This document shows, piece by piece, positions 22,241-28,130 of a stretch of 28,130 bases of DNA. Source of the DNA: Patescibacteria group bacterium UBA918 (lineage in GTDB: Bacteria > Patescibacteriota > Minisyncoccia > Phycocordibacterales > UBA918); contig DBEA01000010.1 in assembly GCA_002293845.1 (NCBI GenBank), positions 71,550 to 99,679 of the forward strand, written 5' to 3'. The first letter of the stretch is position 1. Every line of letters begins with the position of its first letter. The position numbers and the translations under genes are program-made. The notes under the pieces were generated by a model, which searched no databases, was not told where the DNA came from, and saw nothing but the letters and a program-made list of their open reading frames with translations.

Positions 22241-22280
22241 TATAACAAAACACCCCGCGAAAGCGGGGTGTTTTGTTATA
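22241..22280 (+). terminator. terminator after pilin 3, overlapping the pilD -10 box
   Basis: An 18-bp perfect stem around GAAA (arms TATAACAAAACACCCCGC and its complement). The 3' arm ends in TTTTGTTATA, whose last bases form the pilD -10 box TATACT (22277-22282, with TG before it), six bases before the pilD ATG. Confidence 0.85.
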
Positions 22281-22288
22281 CTTGGGCT

Positions 22289-23119
22289 ATGCTACCGGCA
22301 TATTTCTGGTTGATGGTGGTCGTAGTGTTCGGTCTGATCATCGGTAGTTTTTTGAACGTGGTCATTTACCGTTTGCATACCGGACGTTCTTTGAACGACC
22401 GTTCGCATTGTCTATCGTGCGGACGACAGCTGGAGTGGTACGAACTTTTTCCGGTCGTTTCTTACTTAGCGTTGCGCGGCCGCTGTCGCACTTGTCGCTC
22501 GTTCATCCCTTATCGTTACGCCTTGGTCGAGATCCTGACCGCCATGGCTTTCGTGGTCTCGTACCTACAGACCGTCGATGTCATACATTTTCTACTGTCG
22601 GCGAGTCTGCTATCGGTGCTGATCGTAGGGCTAGCATACGACTTCTATCATATGATCATCCCCGACGAAGTCTCTTATGGCGCGGCTTCTCTAGCGATCG
22701 CCATCGTGCTGTGGGATTTTCTGACGACCGGCGACCTGAGCGGACTCGCGAGTGCCTTGATCGGAACCGCCGTCGCTTTCTTAGTCTATGCCTCGTTATG
22801 GTACTTTTCGAAAGGGAGGGCATTCGGATTCGGCGATGCTAAACTCGCCGTGTCTTTAGGAATGCTTGCCGGGACGAGCGGTGTTTTTTCACTGATTGTA
22901 CTTTCGTTCTGGATAGGAGCGCTCGTTAGCGTCTTTTTGATCCTGTGGCAACGAACCGTTCTCAACATCGGCGGGATCGGTGCGATGAGCGGTCGTGTTA
23001 CCATAAAGAGCGAGGTTCCATTCGCCCCGTTTTTGATCGCGGCGTTCGTTCTGGTCCATTTTTTTCACGTTGACGTGCTGGTGTTCATCGAGGCTTTATA
23101 TGAAATCGTCTACCTTTAG
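22289..23119 (+). CDS. pilD: prepilin peptidase / N-methyltransferase PilD
   Basis: Membrane aspartyl protease of 276 residues that cleaves the leaders after Gly and methylates the new N-terminus. Seen: N-terminal GSFLNVVIYRL (19-29), the cytoplasmic zinc-type four-Cys loop with CLSC (41-44) and CRTC, the conserved PVVSYLALRGRC and PYRYALVEILTA, then the catalytic aspartates in LAYDFYHMIIPDEV and in GFGDAKLAVSLGMLAG (GxGD). About seven to eight membrane segments. Start at ATG 22289 supported by the -10 box six bases upstream; the seven-codon longer frame would lie in the terminator. Its end overlaps the next gene by 20 bases. Confidence 0.94.
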   Translation: MLPAYFWLMVVVVFGLIIGSFLNVVIYRLHTGRSLNDRSHCLSCGRQLEWYELFPVVSYLALRGRCRTCRSFIPYRYALVEILTAMAFVVSYLQTVDVIHFLLSASLLSVLIVGLAYDFYHMIIPDEVSYGAASLAIAIVLWDFLTTGDLSGLASALIGTAVAFLVYASLWYFSKGRAFGFGDAKLAVSLGMLAGTSGVFSLIVLSFWIGALVSVFLILWQRTVLNIGGIGAMSGRVTIKSEVPFAPFLIAAFVLVHFFHVDVLVFIEALYEIVYL

Positions 23120-23717
23120 GTTCGAGGGACATGGGGTGCGGAAAATCGCGGAGCGATTTTCCGCACCGGAATCGCTTTTACGGACTAAACGCGGTTTTTC
23201 CGTGCTGGAAGTATTGATAACCGCCGCTATCATAGGCATCATCACCGCCATGGTGACATTGAAGTATGGGTCGTTCAATAATTTGATCTTATTAAAGAAC
23301 CAGGCGTATCAGATCGCGCTGGAACTAAGGGAAATGCAGTCTCGGTCGATCTCAGCGGTAGGACGAAGCGAAGACTTCCGTCGTCCTTACGGACTTTATT
23401 TCGCCACTTCCGATCCGGGACGCTACCGCTTATTCATCGATATGGACGACCCTGGTGACAGCGGGTATGGATACTACAATGCCGGCGAGGAGCTTGAGAT
23501 CAGGAGTCTCGACTCTCGCTTTAGAATCAGTCGGCTATGCAATGCTTCAAACTGTTCTTTGTCCACCTTGTCGGTGATGTTTCAGAGACCAAACTTCGAT
23601 GCGATAATCAATGCTGGCACGGTCGCTAACGCGGCGATCGAGATCGTGACGCTTTCGAATAGTAGCAGTACTCGTCGGGTCGAAGTGAACGCCGCCGGGC
23701 AGATAACGGTGCAATGA
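23100..23717 (+). CDS. minor pilin, FimT/GspH-like
   Basis: 205 residues. A long 32-residue leader ends RTKRG, followed by FSVLEVLITAAIIGIITAMV (33-52, Glu+5), so a PilD substrate. The rest (ELREMQSRSISAVGR, then FRRPYGLYF and a beta-rich tail) fits the GspH/FimT class of minor pilins that prime assembly or bind DNA. The leader carries the in-frame palindrome at 23135-23167, encoding VRKIAERFSAP. Start ATG 23100, inside the end of pilD. Confidence 0.88.
   Translation: MKSSTFRFEGHGVRKIAERFSAPESLLRTKRGFSVLEVLITAAIIGIITAMVTLKYGSFNNLILLKNQAYQIALELREMQSRSISAVGRSEDFRRPYGLYFATSDPGRYRLFIDMDDPGDSGYGYYNAGEELEIRSLDSRFRISRLCNASNCSLSTLSVMFQRPNFDAIINAGTVANAAIEIVTLSNSSSTRRVEVNAAGQITVQ
23135..23167. repeat. 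in-frame palindrome 1 in a minor pilin leader
   Basis: Perfect 15-bp arms GGTGCGGAAAATCGC / GCGATTTTCCGCACC around GGA, starting 35 bases after the ATG. It encodes VRKIAERFSAP. Confidence 0.9.
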
Positions 23718-23718
23718 T

Positions 23719-24420
23719 ATGAAATCAGGTTTTAGGTCTCAGGTTTCAGGTTTCAGTCCGGTACGGAAAAATGCGGAGCATTTTTCCGTACCTCTAGGCA
23801 CTAAAAACTTTAAGCTAAAAACTAGCGGTGGTTTTTCCTTGATCGAGCTCCTGGTGTCCATGGGGTTGTTTATCGTGGTTTTGACGGTCGGCATCGGCGC
23901 GCTTTTGGTGCTTATAAGTTCGAATCTCAAAGCGCAAAACATCCAAGAGTCCGTCAGCAACGTGCAGTTCGCCCTCGACAGTATGGCGCGAGAGATCCGC
24001 ACCGGGTATTCCTATTACTGTTCCAGCGCGGTACCGGTGAATCCGCCGGACGGTTCCGAAGACGTAGCATCGTGCGATCGCGGCGGCTATCTTTCCATCG
24101 TCGAGGGAGGAAAGAGTCTGACCGGCGATAATCCGGATCATCGCATCGCCTACTGCTTTGCCGGAAACGCCATCTGGCGCAAACTCGGAACGAGTGGTGG
24201 AAGTTGCGGCGGGTCCGGGTGGGTCCGGCTGACAAGTCCGAATGTATCCATCGACGCTATGCATTTCAATGTCCACAACGCCGGTCGGAAATTACTGGTA
24301 GACAACGATTATCAGCCTAACGTGACCATTTTCATAAGCGGCACCGTCGCCGGCGTCTCTAACACGTCGGCGGATTTCACCCTCCAGACCACGGTCACTC
24401 AACGCGTATTAGACTTATGA
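23719..24420 (+). CDS. minor pilin, PilW/PilJ-like
   Basis: 233 residues. Leader of about 38 residues ending TSGG, then FSLIELLVSMGLFIVVLTVG (Glu+5). The body (NIQESVSNVQFALDSMAREI, RTGYSYYC and later a GSGWVRLTSPNVSIDAMHF beta section) fits the large minor pilins of the PilW/GspJ class. The leader carries the palindrome at 23760-23792, encoding VRKNAEHFSVP, flanked by GGTTTCAG-like and CTAAAAACTT-like tracts. Stop overlaps the next start by four bases (ATGA). Confidence 0.88.
   Translation: MKSGFRSQVSGFSPVRKNAEHFSVPLGTKNFKLKTSGGFSLIELLVSMGLFIVVLTVGIGALLVLISSNLKAQNIQESVSNVQFALDSMAREIRTGYSYYCSSAVPVNPPDGSEDVASCDRGGYLSIVEGGKSLTGDNPDHRIAYCFAGNAIWRKLGTSGGSCGGSGWVRLTSPNVSIDAMHFNVHNAGRKLLVDNDYQPNVTIFISGTVAGVSNTSADFTLQTTVTQRVLDL
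23760..23792. repeat. in-frame palindrome 2 in a minor pilin leader
   Basis: Perfect 15-bp arms GGTACGGAAAAATGC / GCATTTTTCCGTACC around GGA, starting 41 bases after the ATG at 23719. It encodes VRKNAEHFSVP in the same frame as palindrome 1. AGGTTTCAGG-like repeats lie to its left and CTAAAAACTT / GCTAAAAACTAG to its right. Confidence 0.9.
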
Positions 24421-25430
24421 AATCGGTTTATAGTTTTCAGTTTTTAGTTGATAGGACACCGAAAATCGCTCCGCGATTTTCGGTGTCCCGGCACACGTCG
24501 TCACTACGAACTAAAAACTATAAACTAAAAACTAACGCCGGTTACTCGCTCGTCGAGGTTTTGGTCGCCATCACCGTATTGCTGATAGCCCTAGTGGGTC
24601 CGCTCACTATCGCGCATTCGGGACTGAAGCGAGCTTATACATCCAGAGAACAGACCATGGCCGTGTTCTTGGCCCAGGAAGGTCTCGAGGCCGTGGCCAA
24701 ACTGAGAGAAGACAACGCCATCGCGGCTTACCCGGATTTCAGCTTGGTCGAGAATACTTGGGGCGACGTCGAGACCATAGGTAGCAGGTGTACGGCTTCC
24801 AATCCTTGTGGAGTCAACATCGGGGAAGACGGGGCGATCACGAGCTCTAGCTTCTACACCTGCAACTCCACCAACTGCGGCATGCGTTATTCGAGTACGG
24901 AGCGGGTACCATATAGGCAGGGGACAGTCTCGGGCGAGACCACCCCCTATGAACGTCGCCTCACTATGGATATCGATGACGCACGCGTCGCGGTGACCGC
25001 GACCGTGACTTGGGGAAGTCTTCCGGGTCAGGGTGTTTCCTTGCAGAGCTATTTCTATAACATCTACACCGACGAATATATGTCCAGCAGTGTGGCCACT
25101 ACTCCAGTAACTGTTGATAGGCTAATAGGACCATACTTACGAAACGAGACTGGTCCTAGAGGAACCCTACGAGATGCTATGGAAGCTAGTTGTGGAAACT
25201 GCGGCATGACCGGACAAGATGGGTCACCAAATAATAACGCCAGCACCCGTGTCCAGTTGTGTATCGCCATGTTCGGTGCAGGCTCATCGGTCAGTAGTTA
25301 TACTACAGGAAGTTATGAGACGCCGCATGACAATTATATATATTCCTGGAATGGTAGTGTTTGGTCCTCTCAAAACGCGGGCACGGCAGGAAATAACTTT
25401 GTCAGAAGTATCACATGTCTTACGTATTGA
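24417..25430 (+). CDS. minor pilin, PilV-like
   Basis: 337 residues. Leader of about 41 residues ending KTNAG, then YSLVEVLVAITVLLIALVGP (Glu+5, Tyr in place of Phe at +1). Body: RAYTSREQTMAVFLAQEGLE then AVAKLREDN, the helix typical of PilV/GspI. Its larger than usual C-terminal part contains many Cys, Ser and Thr residues (SRCTASNPCGVN, YTCNSTNCGMRYS, SCGNCGMTG). From about 25090 on, the codons look AT-richer, suggesting that the adhesive-looking tail was acquired or diverged. The leader holds the third palindrome. Confidence 0.87.
   Translation: MKSVYSFQFLVDRTPKIAPRFSVSRHTSSLRTKNYKLKTNAGYSLVEVLVAITVLLIALVGPLTIAHSGLKRAYTSREQTMAVFLAQEGLEAVAKLREDNAIAAYPDFSLVENTWGDVETIGSRCTASNPCGVNIGEDGAITSSSFYTCNSTNCGMRYSSTERVPYRQGTVSGETTPYERRLTMDIDDARVAVTATVTWGSLPGQGVSLQSYFYNIYTDEYMSSSVATTPVTVDRLIGPYLRNETGPRGTLRDAMEASCGNCGMTGQDGSPNNNASTRVQLCIAMFGAGSSVSSYTTGSYETPHDNYIYSWNGSVWSSQNAGTAGNNFVRSITCLTY
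24426..24536. repeat. in-frame palindrome 3 with AT-rich inverted flanks
   Basis: The core at 24454-24488 has perfect 16-bp arms GGACACCGAAAATCGC and complement around TCC, starting 37 bases after the ATG and encoding TPKIAPRFSVS in the same frame as the other two. The left flank GTTTATAGTTTTCAG..TTTAGTT (24426-24449) is roughly complementary to the right flank of AACTAAAAACTATAAACT units (24509-24536). The element as a whole is therefore a nested inverted repeat of ~111 bases, all of it coding. Confidence 0.88.
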
Positions 25431-25433
25431 TCT

Positions 25434-26030
25434 ATGAAAAAACAGACTCCTTTGAATCCCATTGAAAAGCGATCCTACAATGGCTTCGCGCTCCTGATCA
25501 CCCTGGTCGTGGTGAGCGTGGTGTTGGCGATAGGTTTGTCGCTTTTGTTCGTCACGACCAGACAGTATGTGTTGGCGGTGATGGCCAACGAGTCAGAAGA
25601 AGCTTTTCAGGCCGGACAGATCGGGCTGGAGTGTTTGCGTTACTGGCGCGGTCAGCCCGAAACGATCGCGCAATTTCTGCGAGATTCTTCAGGGACGCCC
25701 GATCCCATCGAGTGTGGCGACGTGAGCGGTACTCCAATGGAAAGCAGTGGCACACCTTTCAGCGACGGGCATTGGCTCTATCGATACGCTTACAGTTTCG
25801 ATCTCGCTGGTGATCGTTGCGTGGAGCCGACCATCTATATCGCCGACCTGCGCGAGTACACCGGGAGTGATGATGTGGTGGAACTGAACATCTCCAACGA
25901 GGGACTGGACACCATCGATTGCGCCGCGGGCACTGTCTGTACGGCGATATTTTCACGAGGATACAATCGTCCGTGTGATCAGCTTGACTCCATTTACGCT
26001 ATTCAACGCGAGATCACCATCCAATTCTGA
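25434..26030 (+). CDS. minor pilin, PilX-like
   Basis: 198 residues. Leader of 17 (MKKQTPLNPIEKRSYNG), then FALLITLVVVSVVLAIGLSL, a PilX/GspK-type helix without Glu at +5. The following EEAFQAGQIGLECLRYWR resembles the helix extension of PilX. Cysteines in the C-terminal half (PIECGDV, GDRCVEP, DTIDCAAGTVC, YNRPCDQ) could form disulfides. Three bases after the PilV-like gene. Unlike its three upstream partners it carries no leader palindrome. In known systems the Glu-less PilX/GspK subunit sits at the tip. Confidence 0.82.
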   Translation: MKKQTPLNPIEKRSYNGFALLITLVVVSVVLAIGLSLLFVTTRQYVLAVMANESEEAFQAGQIGLECLRYWRGQPETIAQFLRDSSGTPDPIECGDVSGTPMESSGTPFSDGHWLYRYAYSFDLAGDRCVEPTIYIADLREYTGSDDVVELNISNEGLDTIDCAAGTVCTAIFSRGYNRPCDQLDSIYAIQREITIQF

Positions 26031-26092
26031 TCCGGCGCGTTGTGTCCATGGGTCGATTCAGGTTATAGTAGGATTCTAGAATCGCCCTCGAT

Positions 26093-28114
26093 ATGGCCAA
26101 GATAAACGCTAAAAACGCCGAACGGATCGAGAGACTGCGCGAACTGGTCGCTTACCACCAGCGTCTTTATCATGAGCAGGACGCTCCGGAAATAACCGAC
26201 GAAGCCTATGACTCGTTAGTGAGGGAATTGCGCGAGCTTGAGGGCGTGGGCGAGCATGGAATCTCTGTCGCCAATGCGGTCGGCGGTGCGCCGAACGAAG
26301 CTTTCGCCAAAGTCATCCACAAAGTCAGACAATGGTCTCTTAACAACGTTTTTGACGTCGAAGAGCTTCGGGAATGGGAATCGCAGATTAAAAGAAAACT
26401 GGAGTCCGAGGGCATAGGCGACGCTAAGCTGGCTTATGACGTCGGTCATAAATTAGATGGACTCAAGATCGTGTTGACTTACGAACAAGGCCGATTACGT
26501 CGAGCCGCCACGCGTGGCGATGGAGTGGTGGGCGAAGATGTGACTCACACCGCCATCACTATCGAAGATATTCCTAAAGAATTGCCTCGGCCGCTTTCGC
26601 TCACTTGCGTGGGAGAGGTGTGGCTCAAGGAGTCCGAATTCTTGCGTATCAACGAGGAAAGAAAAAATAACGACTTGCCGTTGTTCGCCAATCCCCGCAA
26701 TGCCGCCGCCGGTTCTCTCAGGCAATTGGATCCCGAGATCACCCGGAGTCGCAAGCTATCCATCATCGTGTACGACCTCGATCACTTGGAGCCGGCGGCG
26801 GGGGCGTCAATGCCCAAAACGCAACAGGCAGAACTGCGCTTGCTTTCCGAATTGGGCTTTCCCACGGGAAATCATGGGGCATTAAAACACGATCTTGACG
26901 GGGTGATCGCATACTACGAAGAATGGAAATCTAAAAAAGAGACCTTGCCGTATGGTGTCGACGGCATTGTGATCAAGGTCGACGATATCGCTACCCAACG
27001 TCGTCTCGGTTTCACTGCCAAGGCGCCACGCTTCGCCGTCGCTTTCAAATTCCCGGCGGTGCAGGCGACGACTGTGGTGCAAGACATCGTCCTTCAGGTC
27101 GGAAGGACCGGTGTCGTAACGCCGGTGGCCCACTTGTCGCCGACTCGTATCGCCGGATCGGTCGTGTCACGCGCTACTTTGCACAACGAAGATCAGATCA
27201 AACGCCTGGATGTCCGGATCGGCGATACGGTCATTTTGCAAAAAGCCGGTGATGTGATTCCGGAGATAGTGTCCGTAGTGTTACCTCTTCGTCCTGCCAG
27301 CACTAAACCTTATCGCTTCCCTAAAAAAGTCGAAGGCTGTGGCGGCGATGGCTCGATCGAGAGAATACCGGGCGAAGCGGCGTACCGTTGCGTCACTCTG
27401 GATTCGGATCTCATATACCGTCGCCGTCTTTATCACTTCGTGGGTAAAACCGCACTTAATATTGATGGTGTCGGTCCGAGGATCGTCGATCTTTTGCTCG
27501 ACGAAGGCTTGATAAACGAACCGGCAGACCTCTTCACGCTCAAGGTCGGCGACCTGGAAGGATTACCGGGGTTTCAAAAAAAAGCGGCCGATAACGTTAT
27601 CGAAGCGATAGAAAAAGCGCGTCGACCGGAGCTGTATCGTCTGTTGGTGGGTCTGTCGATACCCAATGTGGGCGAGGAGACCGCGCGCCTGATCGCTTCC
27701 GAATTCGGTGCAATGGATAAGGTGATGCGGGCAAGCGTCGTGGAACTAGCCGATATCCATGGGGTCGGGCAGGTAGTGGCCGAATCGGTCGCCTCCTGGT
27801 TTCAGGGTAAAGACAATATTCGGCACTTAGAAGCCCTACTTCATCACTTGAAGGTCAAAAATCCCGAAGTTTCGACCAACAAGACGGTATTAGCCGGCAA
27901 GACCGTGGTTTTCACCGGCAGTTTGCCTACATTATCCCGTGACGAAGCCAAAGACCTGGCCCGTGCGGCCGGGGCCAAGGTAGCTGGGAGCGTATCCAAG
28001 CATACTGATTTCGTGGTCTTAGGCGAGGAAGCAGGTTCCAAGGCGGAGAAAGCGCTAGAGCTTGGGGTCAGAACATTGACCGAGGACGAGTTTCTCAAAT
28101 TGCTCGGGAAGTGA
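26093..28114 (+). CDS. ligA: NAD-dependent DNA ligase LigA
   Basis: Seals nicks using NAD. Seen: domain Ia YHQRLYHEQDAPEITDEAYD (21-40), the adenylated Lys120 in HKLDG (119-123), RGDGVVGEDVT (141-151), FANPRNAAAGSLRQLDP (198-214), DGIVIKVDD (290-298), FKFPAVQATT (318-327), HhH region (450-560) and C-terminal BRCT (about 596-673). 673 residues is normal. The zinc finger is reduced to Cys416 and Cys433; the second Cys of each usual CxxC pair is missing. Its own -10 candidates are TATAGT (26064) and TAGAAT (26077-26082), ten bases before the ATG. Confidence 0.96.
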   Translation: MAKINAKNAERIERLRELVAYHQRLYHEQDAPEITDEAYDSLVRELRELEGVGEHGISVANAVGGAPNEAFAKVIHKVRQWSLNNVFDVEELREWESQIKRKLESEGIGDAKLAYDVGHKLDGLKIVLTYEQGRLRRAATRGDGVVGEDVTHTAITIEDIPKELPRPLSLTCVGEVWLKESEFLRINEERKNNDLPLFANPRNAAAGSLRQLDPEITRSRKLSIIVYDLDHLEPAAGASMPKTQQAELRLLSELGFPTGNHGALKHDLDGVIAYYEEWKSKKETLPYGVDGIVIKVDDIATQRRLGFTAKAPRFAVAFKFPAVQATTVVQDIVLQVGRTGVVTPVAHLSPTRIAGSVVSRATLHNEDQIKRLDVRIGDTVILQKAGDVIPEIVSVVLPLRPASTKPYRFPKKVEGCGGDGSIERIPGEAAYRCVTLDSDLIYRRRLYHFVGKTALNIDGVGPRIVDLLLDEGLINEPADLFTLKVGDLEGLPGFQKKAADNVIEAIEKARRPELYRLLVGLSIPNVGEETARLIASEFGAMDKVMRASVVELADIHGVGQVVAESVASWFQGKDNIRHLEALLHHLKVKNPEVSTNKTVLAGKTVVFTGSLPTLSRDEAKDLARAAGAKVAGSVSKHTDFVVLGEEAGSKAEKALELGVRTLTEDEFLKLLGK

Positions 28115-28130
28115 TAACATCAGCGGGTAA

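Overview
The window looks like a chromosomal segment of a Patescibacteria/CPR bacterium, most likely a Parcubacteria-type lineage. This is an inference from compact gene packing, few Shine-Dalgarno sequences, -10 boxes placed six bases before start codons, and a full type IV pilus locus beside a lean set of metabolic and DNA-repair genes. No rRNA or other taxonomic marker is present, so finer placement is not possible.

Layout. 1-4649: a small membrane protein, a tRNA-Ile with anticodon UAU, an FAD/NAD(P) oxidoreductase, a stand-alone winged-helix protein and a 930-residue RecG carrying two in-frame DNA insertions. 4682-5869: malic enzyme. 5942-8400: an AT-richer, probably acquired stretch with a LAGLIDADG endonuclease, tRNA-Ser(GCU), a short PurA-family enzyme lacking the usual catalytic Asp, and a multi-hairpin segment. 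8432-10647: a SRPBCC protein, an anchored hypothetical protein, a strongly promoted 33-residue ORF with its own terminator, two other small genes and a SWIB protein. 10814-12623: Glu/Leu-type dehydrogenase and a convergent ComF-like phosphoribosyltransferase. 12770-26030: the type IV pilus locus (pilM, N, O, a small membrane gene, pilB, a receiver protein, pilT, pilC, three pilins, pilD, four minor pilins). 26093-28114: ligA.

How the pilus genes fit together. PilM/N/O and the 93-residue protein would form the inner-membrane alignment complex. PilB and PilT power extension and retraction through PilC. PilD cleaves all the prepilins. Three near-duplicate pilins are candidates for the major subunit, and the four minor pilins (FimT/GspH-, PilW-, PilV- and PilX-like) would prime or cap the fibre.

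The main unusual signals are repetitive DNA living inside genes. (1) A GxxExxY nuclease-like module bounded by 45-bp imperfect terminal inverted repeats sits in frame inside recG. (2) A ~125-bp palindromic element sits in frame elsewhere in recG; a relative overlaps the pilC stop codon and a degenerate third copy follows it. (3) Perfect 33-35-bp palindromes sit in frame in the cleaved leaders of three consecutive minor pilin genes, each 35-41 bases after the start codon and in the same reading frame. (4) Degenerate AACTAAAAACT-type tracts surround several of these. A PurA/PurZ-like enzyme and a probable leaderless-promoter architecture are further points of interest.
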